A stretch of DNA of 64,000 nucleotides from Acetatifactor sp. (GCA_022511425.1 JAFLRO010000001.1:33571-97570); one strand, 5' to 3'; counted from the stretch's first letter, positions 26,091 through 35,180 are shown. Translations and numbers: made by a program. Notes: generated from the sequence alone by a model not told the origin.

Positions 26091-26699
26091 ATGAGCAGCA
26101 GAATAGAGCAGTTAATAGACGAGTTAGAAGAATACATCGAGAGTTGTAAGCCAAAGTTCATGTCAAATTCAGAGATTATTGTCAATAAAGATGAAATCGA
26201 CGAGCTGCTTCGTGAGCTGCGTATGAAGACTCCGGATGAGATTAAGCGCTATCAAAAGATTATCAGCAACAAAGAGGCTATTTTAAACGATGCCAGAGCT
26301 AAGGCAGAAGCGCTGATCAATGAGGCGACAATACATACTAACGAATTGATCAGTGAACATGAGATCATGCAGCAAGCCTATGCTCAGGCTAACGAGGTGG
26401 TTACTCAGGCGGCACAACAGGCCCAGGATATTTTGGACAAAGCCACCATGGAAGCCAATGAGCTGCGTATGCAGGCAGCTCAGTATACGGAGGATCGGCT
26501 GGCTGAGCTGGAGAGTATTATCCTGTCATCTATTCAGTCTGCCACCGCAAATTACAGTACGCTGATAAACTCATTGAACCAGTATAAAGACGTAATCCAG
26601 TCTAACCGCCGAGCCCTGTATCCTTCGGAAGAAGATATTGTTGAATCGCTACCGCTGGAGACTTCTGCGGACGGAAGCGGACTGGATGTGATCCAATGA
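26091..26699 (+). CDS. coiled-coil protein of unknown function (DivIVA/ATPase-subunit-like)
   Basis: A 202-residue, largely helical protein with long alanine-, glutamate- and glutamine-rich heptads (NEVVTQAAQQAQDILDKATM). It resembles DivIVA-type or peripheral-stalk ATPase subunits in composition only. It lies between coaD and a cell-wall amidase whose ATG overlaps its stop codon (ATGA), so it is translationally coupled to a cell-wall enzyme. GGAGTGATCACCT precedes the start. Its role is not known to me. Confidence 0.8.
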   Translation: MSSRIEQLIDELEEYIESCKPKFMSNSEIIVNKDEIDELLRELRMKTPDEIKRYQKIISNKEAILNDARAKAEALINEATIHTNELISEHEIMQQAYAQANEVVTQAAQQAQDILDKATMEANELRMQAAQYTEDRLAELESIILSSIQSATANYSTLINSLNQYKDVIQSNRRALYPSEEDIVESLPLETSADGSGLDVIQ

Positions 26700-28063
26700 G
26701 CAGAAAAACCGGTTTTCGCAAGGGAGCCGGTTTTTTTACACTGATGACAACTCTCCTGATATTTTTGCTGCCGATTCAGCCCGTACAGGCAGCGGAGAGG
26801 CTGCAGGATGTTGGAGATAAGGTGGTTATTGTCATAGATCCCGGTCACGGTGGCGAGAATCTGGGTACGACTGAAAACGGCCACGAGGAAAAACTCATGA
26901 CCATGACTACGGCGCTTGCCATGTACGAAGAACTCTTGCTTTATGATGATGTGGAGGTCTATCTGACAAGGACTGAAGATGTGGAGAAGGATATCAAACT
27001 TGAGGACCGCGCCGCATTTGCAGCATCTGTGGAGGCGGATTTTCTTTTCAGCATCCACTATAACGCATCGGAAAACCATGATTTTTTCGGATCAGAGGTA
27101 TGGGTATCAGCTTTTGCTCCTTTCAATGGCTATGGCTATCAGTTCGGCAATGAATTGCTAAGTGACATGAGGAACATAGGTCTGTTTATTCGAGGCGTCA
27201 AAACACGGCTTGGAAATAGTGGGAACAATTATTATGGTATTATCCGATATTCAGAGGCTGTGGGCGTTCCGGCTGTGATCATTGAACACTGCCATGTGGA
27301 TGAGTCAAGGGATGAGGGCTACTGTGATAACGATGAGAAACTTAAGGAGTTCGGCCGCATGGATGCCACGGCAGTGGCCCGGTATTTCGGCTTGAAAAGC
27401 TCTGTACTTGGGGTGGATTACTCGAACTACTCCCTGGCAGAATCAAACGACACCATGCCGGTGAGCTTCACAGTCCGCGATAGCACCGCACCGGAAGTGT
27501 GCCAGATCGAGTTTGTTGAAACCGACTATGATACAGGCCTTTTAAGCCTGAAAGTAACGGCCGCGGATTATGATACGCCTCTTTTGTATTATACATACAG
27601 CCTGGACGGAGGTCAGACCTTTCTGCCAAGGGAGCCCTGGCCCGGGAGTGATGCACTGACTGGCCGCTATTCGGATACCTTTACCCTAAATCTTACGATT
27701 CCAACTGATACCACACCAAATGTGATTTTGCGTGCTTATAACATGTATGATATGTACACGGAGAGTAATACATATATAAGCCCGCAAGTATATCACTATC
27801 CGGATTCCGAAGAGATAGTGGAGGTTCTGGCGCCTGTTCAGGATACGGAAGATTCAGAAAACGCCCCTGACAGTGATATAGATACAATTCCTATCGAAAA
27901 CAATGATGTTAGTGAAAATAATGTTTCTGATAACCAAGAGGAAAGAGAAGTCAGTTTTCTCTCTTTTCTGGTAATCTGTCTTGTGGTAGTATTTGTTTTT
28001 TTCATCATTCTATTGATTTCTCAGGCCATAGCAGGTCTCAATCGACGCAGATATAAGCGTTAG
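26696..28063 (+). CDS. N-acetylmuramoyl-L-alanine amidase (Amidase_3), membrane anchored
   Basis: A 455-residue exported zinc amidase that cuts the bond between muramic acid and the stem peptide. A signal-like segment covers residues 10-30, then VVIVIDPGHGGENLG provides the first zinc histidine; FSIHYNAS and VIIEHCHVDESRDE carry the others. A beta-rich region (about 240-380) and an acidic Asn/Asp-rich stretch precede a C-terminal transmembrane helix. The gene starts inside the previous stop codon. Its 3' end overlaps the convergent ylbJ-like gene by four bases. A terminator-like hairpin lies in its first codons. Confidence 0.88.
   Translation: MSRKTGFRKGAGFFTLMTTLLIFLLPIQPVQAAERLQDVGDKVVIVIDPGHGGENLGTTENGHEEKLMTMTTALAMYEELLLYDDVEVYLTRTEDVEKDIKLEDRAAFAASVEADFLFSIHYNASENHDFFGSEVWVSAFAPFNGYGYQFGNELLSDMRNIGLFIRGVKTRLGNSGNNYYGIIRYSEAVGVPAVIIEHCHVDESRDEGYCDNDEKLKEFGRMDATAVARYFGLKSSVLGVDYSNYSLAESNDTMPVSFTVRDSTAPEVCQIEFVETDYDTGLLSLKVTAADYDTPLLYYTYSLDGGQTFLPREPWPGSDALTGRYSDTFTLNLTIPTDTTPNVILRAYNMYDMYTESNTYISPQVYHYPDSEEIVEVLAPVQDTEDSENAPDSDIDTIPIENNDVSENNVSDNQEEREVSFLSFLVICLVVVFVFFIILLISQAIAGLNRRRYKR
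26704..26737 (+). terminator. terminator-like hairpin inside the first codons of the amidase gene
   Basis: AAAAACCGG (26704-26712) pairs with CCGGTTTTT (26727-26735), with a 14-base loop and a run of seven T in all. It sits 5 bases past the stop of the coiled-coil gene, within codons 3-14 of the amidase. It could reduce read-through; the pairing is seen, the role is inferred. Confidence 0.4.
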
Positions 28064-29118
28064 AGCAGAAACGTTGAGGGCGACAGCAGAAACCAGCACA
28101 TATAGAATCCGGCATTCAGCAGTGTCAGAATGACTTTGTGGGAAATATAATCTGCCAATGAAAGATCTGTGTTTTTAATACAGCTATATGTCTGGGCAAT
28201 GCAGGAAAGTCCTCCAAAAGACAGTACAAGCAGGCTGTACAGCGGCAGACTTGTCTGTAGAAGACCAAGACCGCCCGTAATCTCCAGAATAGGGCCAAGA
28301 AGTTCCACAGGCCTGCCAAGAATTACATGTGGGATAAGGTTCATGATATTGAACAGAATCATATACCCGCCCAATATCAAGATGCTCTGTATGGAGGCTT
28401 GCACGGACTGTTCTGTCGCATTTAAAATCCGAAGCCAGAGGGAATTTCCCTTGGATTTTCCCTTCTGAGGAAGTTCGCAGCTGTGAAGCTCATGTCTGTG
28501 AAGTGCAAAGTTATGAAGCTCGCAACTATGAAGCTCATTTTTGTGAAGTTCCGTTTGGTTCTGCCTCTTGATATATGCCTTGATTACGGAGGATGATGCT
28601 ATCTTATTTGAAAATGTGACACCAATGTCATTGTAGACAGTATAACGCAGCACAAGCCCATATAGCAGTGGAATTCCGTACATGCCAAAAAGATATGGGA
28701 ATACCAGACGACGACTCAGCAGTGGAAGTACAAAACTGCAAAAATACACAGGACCTATGTTGTTACAGAAAGCCAAGAGGTATTGGGCTTCCCGGGCAGT
28801 GAGAAGGTTTCGTTCCCGAAGGTCTGCCGTTACTCTGGCACCCATGGGAAAACCACAGAGAAAGCCCAACAACATGCAGTAACACACATTTTTCCGTACC
28901 CTGTATAAAGGTCCCACTGCAGGATAAACTGCCATGGACATTTTTTCCGTTAAATTCAACCGCACCATGATGCCGGAGAGAATCATAAAAGGAAGCAGTG
29001 AGGGAATCATCTTATGCAGCCACAATTCCAGCCCAAGCTCCGCATAGGTGAGACTCTGAGCGGAATGAGTCAGGATACATCCGGTGAGAAGCAGGAAGAA
29101 TAACGTAAGAAGTTTCAT
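28060..29118 (-). CDS. YlbJ-like sporulation integral membrane protein (nucleoside recognition/Gate domain)
   Basis: A 352-residue multi-spanning protein. GFLCGFPMGARVTADL and FCNNIGPVYFCSFV are typical of YlbJ/SpoIIM-type Gate domains. Bacillus ylbJ, which follows coaD, is needed for spore cortex formation. A hydrophilic loop contains six pentapeptide repeats (ELHKN-ELHSC-ELHNF-ALHRH-ELHSC-ELPQK). The ORF track begins with TTG 29145; ATG 29118 has CAGGG six bases upstream and is preferred. It is convergent with the amidase gene and divergent from the pseudouridine synthase. Confidence 0.8.
   Translation of the reverse strand: MKLLTLFFLLLTGCILTHSAQSLTYAELGLELWLHKMIPSLLPFMILSGIMVRLNLTEKMSMAVYPAVGPLYRVRKNVCYCMLLGFLCGFPMGARVTADLRERNLLTAREAQYLLAFCNNIGPVYFCSFVLPLLSRRLVFPYLFGMYGIPLLYGLVLRYTVYNDIGVTFSNKIASSSVIKAYIKRQNQTELHKNELHSCELHNFALHRHELHSCELPQKGKSKGNSLWLRILNATEQSVQASIQSILILGGYMILFNIMNLIPHVILGRPVELLGPILEITGGLGLLQTSLPLYSLLVLSFGGLSCIAQTYSCIKNTDLSLADYISHKVILTLLNAGFYMCWFLLSPSTFLL
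28462..28551 (-). repeat. six 15-base repeats in the ylbJ-like gene
   Basis: Ninety bases encode six pentapeptides of pattern ELHxx. The DNA repeats are imperfect copies of GAGCTTCATxxxxxx on the minus strand. They add a His-, Glu- and Cys-bearing stretch to a loop between membrane segments. Confidence 0.85.
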
Positions 29119-29169
29119 AGTAACCCTGAAAAATTTCTTTGTCAAAATATATGAGGCATATGTAAGTTT

Positions 29170-29874
29170 ATGCGTTTGGACAAATTTCTATGTGACAGGA
29201 ATATAGGCACCAGAAGTCAGGTGAAGACCTATATACGGAAAGGCCTGGTCACCGTGAACGGTAAGATTGCGACGGCTGTAGACCTAAAAATTGACGAAGC
29301 CTCCGACATTGTGACTTACCAAGGCTGTCAATTGCATTCTCAGGGCTATGTCTATTATATGCTGAATAAGCCTCAGGGCGTGGTTTCAGCCACACAGGAT
29401 AATACTGCAAAAACTGTAGTGGAACTTCTTAAGGACTGTAATTTGCCGAGACATGGCATTTTCCCTGTTGGCAGACTCGACAAAGATACGGAAGGTCTTT
29501 TGCTCCTTACAGACGACGGAGAGCTGGCACATCGGCTTCTTTCCCCAAAAAGACACGTGGACAAAACCTATCTTGTGACGGCAGAACACCCTATATCACC
29601 GGAGGATATTGAAAGACTTGAGCAGGGAGTGGACATCGGAGATGAGCAAATTACACGTCCGGCGAAAGTGGTGCCTGAGACGGATTTTATATTTTACCTG
29701 ACCATCCATGAGGGTAGATATCATCAGATAAAGCGGATGCTTCAGGCAGTAAACAATCGAGTGGCAGCCCTGAAGCGTATAACTTTTGGCGGAATTACAT
29801 TGGATGAGGGGCTTAAGCCCGGAGAGTACAGAGAACTGACAGAACAGGAGGTTGATAAACTGCATGAAGCATGA
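29170..29874 (+). CDS. RsuA/RluB family rRNA pseudouridine synthase
   Basis: A 234-residue enzyme that isomerises uridine in rRNA. An N-terminal S4 RNA-binding domain (MRLDKFLCDRNIGTRSQVKTYIRKG) precedes the catalytic domain with GRLDKDTEGLLLLTDDG, where the aspartate of RLDKDT is the nucleophile. The length and S4 domain fit RsuA (16S position 516) better than the shorter RluE. The next gene starts inside its last codons. It is divergent from the ylbJ-like gene with a 51-base gap. Confidence 0.9.
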   Translation: MRLDKFLCDRNIGTRSQVKTYIRKGLVTVNGKIATAVDLKIDEASDIVTYQGCQLHSQGYVYYMLNKPQGVVSATQDNTAKTVVELLKDCNLPRHGIFPVGRLDKDTEGLLLLTDDGELAHRLLSPKRHVDKTYLVTAEHPISPEDIERLEQGVDIGDEQITRPAKVVPETDFIFYLTIHEGRYHQIKRMLQAVNNRVAALKRITFGGITLDEGLKPGEYRELTEQEVDKLHEA

Positions 29875-30523
29875 GATGCTGGATGGGATAGAGGCAGTGA
29901 TCTTTGATCTGGATGGCTCGCTGGTGGATTCCATGTGGATGTGGAGGGCTATTGATATCGAGTACCTTGGCCGATTTGGAATTCCGCTTCCGGAGGATCT
30001 CCAGTCGAAGATCGAGGGCATGAGCTTCAACGAGACAGCAATATACTTTAAGGAGAATTTTCACATTCCGGATTCCCTTGACAGGATCAAGGATGACTGG
30101 AATAAGATGGCTTGGGATAAATATGCGAATGAAGTGCCTCTAAAGCCCGGAATACCGGAATTTCTGGAAAAATGCCGGACCAATGACATCAAGCTTGGCA
30201 TTGCCACCAGCAATTCCAGGGAATTGGTCGAGAACATTGCTCTGGTGCATGGGCTCAAGGATTATTTTTCCTGCATTATGACCGGATGTGATGTGGGAAA
30301 AGGAAAACCTGCGCCGGATATTTATCTGGCTGTGGCAAAGGAACTTGGTGTAAATCCGGACAGATGCCTTGTATTTGAGGATATCATTCCCGGTATACAG
30401 GCAGGATTAAGCGCCGGGATGCGGGTCTGTGCCGTAGATGACGCTTACTCTGTTCCTCAGAGAGAGGCAAAACGCGGACTGGCAAACTATTACATTGAGG
30501 ATTATTATGGATTATTCTTCTAA
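29864..30523 (+). CDS. HAD superfamily hydrolase (beta-phosphoglucomutase-like)
   Basis: A 219-residue HAD phosphatase of subfamily IA. Motif I is VIFDLDGSLVDS, motif II GIATSNSR, motif III lysine in GKGKPAPD, and motif IV VFEDIIPGI. The substrate is unknown; relatives act on sugar phosphates or pyridoxal phosphate. It overlaps the pseudouridine synthase by 11 bases and uses ATG 29864. The ORF-track start at 29852 is a TTG immediately after the ribosome binding site, so it is less likely. Confidence 0.9.
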   Translation: MKHEMLDGIEAVIFDLDGSLVDSMWMWRAIDIEYLGRFGIPLPEDLQSKIEGMSFNETAIYFKENFHIPDSLDRIKDDWNKMAWDKYANEVPLKPGIPEFLEKCRTNDIKLGIATSNSRELVENIALVHGLKDYFSCIMTGCDVGKGKPAPDIYLAVAKELGVNPDRCLVFEDIIPGIQAGLSAGMRVCAVDDAYSVPQREAKRGLANYYIEDYYGLFF

Positions 30524-30549
30524 ATTATTTAGCAGAAAGGATATTTGAG

Positions 30550-31323
30550 ATGAATGTTATTGTAATCACCGGAGCGTCTTCCGGAATGGGAATGGAATTT
30601 GCCAGGCAGATGGATCTTGCTTTCAGCAATATCGACGAATTTTGGCTGGTGGCAAGAAGCCGCGACAAGCTGGCACAACTTGCCGGAGAACTGGTGCATA
30701 AGACAAGGGTTTTTGCCATGGATGTAACAGATAAAGCGGGAATGGACCGTTTAGAGGAGGCGTTGAAGGAGCAAAAAGCGATTGTCAGAATTTTAATCAA
30801 CTGCGCGGGCTATGGCATTATGGGGTCTTTTGAAAATCTGGACAGATCGCAGACCCTTGGCATGGTGCGTTTAAACTGCGAGGCGCTGACGGACATGACC
30901 TATCGATTGCTTCCTTTTATGCGTCAGAACAGCCGCATCATCCAGCTGGCTTCCAGCGCTGCCTTTATTCCACAGCCGGACTTCGCAGTCTATGCCGCCA
31001 GTAAAGCCTATGTGCACAGCTTTTCTAGAGCGATTGGCGCAGAGCTTAAGGAACGTGGCATTTATGTGACCAGTGTATGCCCCGGTCCTGTTGATACCCC
31101 CTTCTTTGACATTGCAGAAAAAGACGGTAAGACCTTAGCGGTAAAGAAACTGACTATGGTAAAACCGGAGAAAGTAGTAGATTTAGCACTGCGGGATTCT
31201 TATTACAAACGCCCAGTTTCGGTCTGCTCCCTTCCTATCAAGACTTTTAACGTTGCCGCAAAGATAGTACCGCATGGCTTGATACTAAAAGGAATTAATA
31301 TATTAAAAAATATGACTATCTAA
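30550..31323 (+). CDS. SDR family oxidoreductase
   Basis: A 257-residue short-chain dehydrogenase. The Rossmann signature is VITGASSGMGMEFA, NCAGYG follows, and the active site has SSAAFIPQPDFAVYAASKAYV with the YxxxK pair. The substrate is unassigned. It lies 26 bases after the HAD gene with GAAAGGA before the ATG, so the two are probably co-transcribed. Confidence 0.9.
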   Translation: MNVIVITGASSGMGMEFARQMDLAFSNIDEFWLVARSRDKLAQLAGELVHKTRVFAMDVTDKAGMDRLEEALKEQKAIVRILINCAGYGIMGSFENLDRSQTLGMVRLNCEALTDMTYRLLPFMRQNSRIIQLASSAAFIPQPDFAVYAASKAYVHSFSRAIGAELKERGIYVTSVCPGPVDTPFFDIAEKDGKTLAVKKLTMVKPEKVVDLALRDSYYKRPVSVCSLPIKTFNVAAKIVPHGLILKGINILKNMTI

Positions 31324-31394
31324 AAAACTGATATATGAAAAACAGACTGACATCTGATGAGAGAAATGACATCTGACAGAAGGGTTGATATACC

Positions 31395-32042
31395 ATGCAA
31401 TTAGTACGAATGTTTTCAACTTCCAAGGTAAAGGGAACCAGAGATTACCTTAATACGCAAAAGAAGTATGAACTGCTAAGGACTTTCCTTTATTTCGCCA
31501 TACCAATCACCTTGTTCATAGCGGGCATCATGCAGACTGAGGCTGGCATTTCTGAAGATTTAAAGGGTTTTTCTCTATTACTCGCCGGACTTGCCAATTC
31601 GGAGAGTAGAGTGAATCTGCTCAGTATTGTAGCAGTACTGGGATTGCTGCCTGCCAGCAAGAGTCTGGTGGGCGCGATCATGTTTCTGCGCTTCCACAGC
31701 TTTACCGGTGAGGTTGCAGATCAGGTACAAGCAGCCAGTCAGGAGCTTGAAACCCTTTATGACTGTGTTTTTACCTCTTACAAGAAGAACTTTGTGGTGG
31801 CTCACATGACGGTGCGCGGAAACACTGTGTGCGGTTATACGGAAAATGATAGATTTGAAGAAAACGAGTTTTATAAGCACATAGGAGATATCCTTAAATT
31901 GGACGGTCACAAGGAGGTCACAGTGAAGATCTTCACGGATCTGAAAAAATATACGGAACGTATGGGACAAATGGCTTCTCTGGAAGAGAATTCCGAGAAA
32001 ACATCGGCTATTGTGGATACCCTTAAAAGCGTGATGCTGTAA
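31395..32042 (+). CDS. membrane protein of unknown function
   Basis: A 215-residue protein with two hydrophobic segments, FLYFAIPITLFIAGIM near residues 32-47 and LLSIVAVLGLLPASKSLVGAIMF near 75-97. A soluble C-terminal part follows, with LETLYDCVFTSYKKNFVVAHM. I do not recognise the family. AGAAGGG lies before ATG 31395. It is between the SDR and an RluA-type gene on the same strand. Confidence 0.75.
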   Translation: MQLVRMFSTSKVKGTRDYLNTQKKYELLRTFLYFAIPITLFIAGIMQTEAGISEDLKGFSLLLAGLANSESRVNLLSIVAVLGLLPASKSLVGAIMFLRFHSFTGEVADQVQAASQELETLYDCVFTSYKKNFVVAHMTVRGNTVCGYTENDRFEENEFYKHIGDILKLDGHKEVTVKIFTDLKKYTERMGQMASLEENSEKTSAIVDTLKSVML

Positions 32043-32117
32043 ACGGTCAATTCCCGATAGGCCTGTAAACTGTCTTAATGTATTCTCCTTTAAGCCAAGC
32101 TGTATAATGGGGGTACT

Positions 32118-33239
32118 ATGCAATCAGTGATAATCAATAGTAATCAGGCCGGACAGCGGCTTGATAAATTTCTTCGCAAATATCTTCCGGAAGCCGGAAC
32201 AGGTTTCCTGTACAAGATGTTACGAAAGAAAAACATTACTCTGAACGGGAAAAAGGCGGAAGGATCGGAGCTGTTATATCAGGGCGATCAGGTCAGTTTC
32301 TTTTTCTCTGATGAAACTTTTGCGAAATTTTCGGGCAGGAATGGCGTAAGTGTCGGCAGGATTGCCGGTGAAGACATTATTTCCTGTAACCGACAAGGAT
32401 TCAGGGATGCATCGGAACTTGCGGAATACAACAGGGCTTACCGGGAACTTACAGGTATTGATGTGGTTTATGAAGACGAACATGTGCTGATTTTGAATAA
32501 ACCTGTGGGAATCCTGACCCAGAAGGCCGAAGAAAAAGGTTCAAGCTTGAATGAGTGGATGATAGGATACCTGCTGTACAGTGTTCCGGACTTCGAGACC
32601 CAATTGGAAGGCTTTCGCCCCTCCGTATGTAACCGTCTGGATCGGAATACCTCCGGTCTTGTGCTCTGCGGCAAATCCCTTCCAGGACTTCAATTCTTGA
32701 GCCGATGTATTCGGGAGCGAAGCATCCGAAAGTTCTACCGGACTATCTGCCTTGGACAGCTGCGAGAACCTAAGCTGGTGAAGGGATACTTGCAGAAGGA
32801 CGTTAACAGGAATCGTGTAAGTATTGTTCCTGTAGAATCGAAACAAAATATTTCGTCGGAACATGCAGGAGAGTACATCGAGACAGCTTACAGGCCTATT
32901 TGTGTGGGAGAAGAATACACCTTGCTGGAGGTGGAGTTAATTACCGGCAAACCTCACCAGATTCGCGCACATCTTGCCGGACTGGGGCATCCGATTATCG
33001 GCGATTTTAAGTACGGAAATACTGTGGTGAATAAAGAAATGCAACAGGCTTATGGTTTGAAGTATCAGATTCTGCATGCATTTCGCGTGGAATTCCCGGA
33101 AAAAGAAGAGATAAAGGGGAGTGCGGAGACCGCAAAGACTGCGGAAACAGCAGGCCTGAATCTCAGCGGTAAAACTTTCACAGTTCCCTGTCCAAAGCAG
33201 TTTCAGCAGCTTCAGATTAAGTTAGGGTTGTCAGATTAA
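32118..33239 (+). CDS. RluA/RluD family pseudouridine synthase
   Basis: A 373-residue enzyme. An S4-like N-terminus (AGQRLDKFLRKYLPEAG) precedes the catalytic domain with CNRLDRNTSGLVLCGKS. The extra 40 residues before the catalytic part and a repetitive C-terminal tail (SAETAKTAETAG) make it longer than typical RluD. A TATAAT at 32103-32108 lies only ten bases before the ATG, so transcripts from it would be nearly leaderless. The RNA target is unknown. Confidence 0.88.
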   Translation: MQSVIINSNQAGQRLDKFLRKYLPEAGTGFLYKMLRKKNITLNGKKAEGSELLYQGDQVSFFFSDETFAKFSGRNGVSVGRIAGEDIISCNRQGFRDASELAEYNRAYRELTGIDVVYEDEHVLILNKPVGILTQKAEEKGSSLNEWMIGYLLYSVPDFETQLEGFRPSVCNRLDRNTSGLVLCGKSLPGLQFLSRCIRERSIRKFYRTICLGQLREPKLVKGYLQKDVNRNRVSIVPVESKQNISSEHAGEYIETAYRPICVGEEYTLLEVELITGKPHQIRAHLAGLGHPIIGDFKYGNTVVNKEMQQAYGLKYQILHAFRVEFPEKEEIKGSAETAKTAETAGLNLSGKTFTVPCPKQFQQLQIKLGLSD

Positions 33240-33301
33240 TTTTTGCATCTAATTCGAACGACTCAATATCGGTGACAAGTATAAAAAAGAGTATTAAGAA
33301 A

Positions 33302-33362
33302 AAGAATATCAGGATTAGAATATCAGAATCAGAATATCAGGATTAGAATATAAGGATCAGAA
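33302..33362 (+). repeat. short tandem repeats in the leader of recU
   Basis: The 14-15-base unit AGAATATCAGGATT occurs about four times in degenerating copies up to the recU start. There is no separate ribosome binding site other than AAGGATCAG within the last copy. Confidence 0.8.
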
Positions 33363-33365
33363 AAA

Positions 33366-33899
33366 ATGGCAACATGGAATTCCCGCGGCCTTAGGGGCTC
33401 CACACTGGAGGACATGATAAACCGCACAAATGAAAAATACAGAGAATCAGGGCTGGCATTGATCCAGAAAGTGCCCACACCCATCACACCTATCAAGATG
33501 GACAAGCAACATCACCAGATTACTCTGGCCTATTTTGACCAAAAAAGCACCGTGGACTATATCGGCGCTGTTCAAGGATATCCTGTCTGTTTCGATGCAA
33601 AAGAGTGCGCTACAGACACTTTCGCCCTTCAGAACATCCATGAGCATCAGGTAACATTTATGCAGGACTTTGAAAAGCAGGGCGGAATCTCTTTTTTTCT
33701 AATCTATTACACCCATAAAGACATCCTCTATTATCTGCCCCTTGAAATGCTTCTGTATTTTTGGAACAGATCAAAAGAGGGCGGCAGAAAAAGCTTTCGT
33801 TATGAGGAGCTGAATCCCGAATATGTGCTGCCCAAGAAGCATGGTATTCTCGTTCCTTATCTGGATGTGCTTCAAAAAGATTTGGAGGATAGGGAATGA
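33366..33899 (+). CDS. recU: Holliday junction resolvase RecU
   Basis: A 177-residue nuclease that resolves four-way junctions, cooperating with RuvAB in Firmicutes. Family stretches include MATWNSRGLRGSTLEDMIN, DYIGAVQGYPVCFDAKEC and the helical ALQNIHEHQ. The catalytic acidic and lysine residues appear in place. The leader is made of tandem repeats. In Bacillus recU sits with ponA; here it precedes the histidine genes instead. RuvAB is encoded 30 kb upstream in the window. Confidence 0.92.
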   Translation: MATWNSRGLRGSTLEDMINRTNEKYRESGLALIQKVPTPITPIKMDKQHHQITLAYFDQKSTVDYIGAVQGYPVCFDAKECATDTFALQNIHEHQVTFMQDFEKQGGISFFLIYYTHKDILYYLPLEMLLYFWNRSKEGGRKSFRYEELNPEYVLPKKHGILVPYLDVLQKDLEDRE

Positions 33900-33936
33900 G
33901 ATAATGATTCTTCCATAAATATAACAAAAATTATTC

Positions 33937-33966
33937 TTGACAAGGAGTATATGTTTTCGCTATACT
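33937..33966 (+). promoter_or_regulatory. SigA-type promoter of the his cluster
   Basis: A perfect TTGACA and TATACT are 18 bases apart. The 75-base leader that follows can fold through TTTACTT/AAGTAAA and GTTACCATGGTAGC pairs. I could not identify a T-box. Confidence 0.7.
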
Positions 33967-34045
33967 ACACCTAGTTTACTTCTCTGCCATGTTACCATGG
34001 TAGCACTTTAAAGTGATAAAGTAAAGAAAGAGAGCAAAGAGGAAA

Positions 34046-35164
34046 ATGAGTAAGAGATTATTACATACCCCCGAGGGGGTGAGAGACATATATGGCAGAG
34101 AATACGCAAGGAAACTGCAGGTAGAAGAGAAGCTACAGGAGAGCATTCGTCTTTATGGCTACCAAGATATCCAGACGCCTACTTTTGAATTCTTTGACGT
34201 GTTTTCCAGAGAGATTGGCACCACGCCCAGTAAGGAGTTATACAAGTTCTTTGACAAAGAGGGAAATACCCTGGTACTGCGTCCGGATTTTACTCCTTCC
34301 ATCGCGCGCTGTGCTGCTAAATACTTTGGTGAGAACTTAAAACCCCTACGATTTCATTATGTTGGTAACACATTCACGAACACCTCCAACCTACAGGGGA
34401 AATTGAAGGAGGTAACACAGATGGGCGCGGAGTTGGTAGGTGATCCTTCTGTGGAGGCAGATGCGGAGATGATCAGCCTGGTGATAAAAGCATTGCTGAA
34501 CGCAGGTCTTCAGCGCTTTCAAATTAGCATCGGACAGGTGGAATACTTCAAGGGACTCTGTGAGGAGGCTGGTTTGGATGAGGAGACGGAATATGATCTG
34601 CGTTCTTGTATCTCCGGAAAGAATTACTTTGCAGCTCAGGAGCTTTTGATAGAAAGAGGCGTTAAAGAACCCTATCAGAGCAGGCTCTTAAAGGTGGCTG
34701 ACATGTTTGGGGATATGTTCTCTCTGGAAGAAGCAAGAGAGATGGCAGAGAATGAGCGTTCTGTCGGTGCCATTCAACGGCTTGAGAAGATTTATGAAGT
34801 ACTGAAGCTTTACGACGTTGCAGATTTTGTGTCTTTTGACCTTGGAATGCTAAGTAAATACAATTATTACACGGGTGTCATTTTCAGGGCTTATACATAT
34901 GGTGTAGGTGACGCGGTCGTCAAGGGTGGAAGATATGATAATCTATTGAGGCAGTTCGGCAAAAATGCACCTGCGGTGGGATTTGCAATTGTGGTAGACA
35001 GTATACTTGAGGCACTGGCACGCCAGAAGGTTGAGATTAGCCTTCCAAAAGAACCTGAGGTCATTACTTACAGTCCTGAAACTTACCGGGAATGTCTGGC
35101 AGAGGCACAAAAGCTGCGAGAACAGGGAATCTCGGTCTCATTAATACCGGATGACAAGGTATAG
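34046..35164 (+). CDS. hisZ: ATP phosphoribosyltransferase regulatory subunit HisZ
   Basis: A 372-residue paralogue of histidyl-tRNA synthetase that activates the short HisG. It begins LLHTPEGVRDIYG and has LRPDFTPSIARCAAKYF and GKDAP-like FGKNAPAVGFA near the C-terminus. It lacks a convincing tRNA-binding domain and is followed by hisG, so HisZ rather than HisS is the call. It stops at IPDDKV, soon after the C-terminal domain begins, which appears early. It is the first gene of the cluster and has its own promoter. Confidence 0.88.
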   Translation: MSKRLLHTPEGVRDIYGREYARKLQVEEKLQESIRLYGYQDIQTPTFEFFDVFSREIGTTPSKELYKFFDKEGNTLVLRPDFTPSIARCAAKYFGENLKPLRFHYVGNTFTNTSNLQGKLKEVTQMGAELVGDPSVEADAEMISLVIKALLNAGLQRFQISIGQVEYFKGLCEEAGLDEETEYDLRSCISGKNYFAAQELLIERGVKEPYQSRLLKVADMFGDMFSLEEAREMAENERSVGAIQRLEKIYEVLKLYDVADFVSFDLGMLSKYNYYTGVIFRAYTYGVGDAVVKGGRYDNLLRQFGKNAPAVGFAIVVDSILEALARQKVEISLPKEPEVITYSPETYRECLAEAQKLREQGISVSLIPDDKV

Positions 35165-35180
35165 GAATCGTACGAACCGG

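Noticed and set aside
33302-33362. Possible CRISPR-like array before recU
   Set aside because: Units are contiguous and short, with no spacers and no cas genes nearby.
33967-34045. T-box or histidine attenuator in the hisZ leader
   Set aside because: Only short dyads; no T-box sequence, specifier loop, antiterminator or His-rich leader peptide could be identified.
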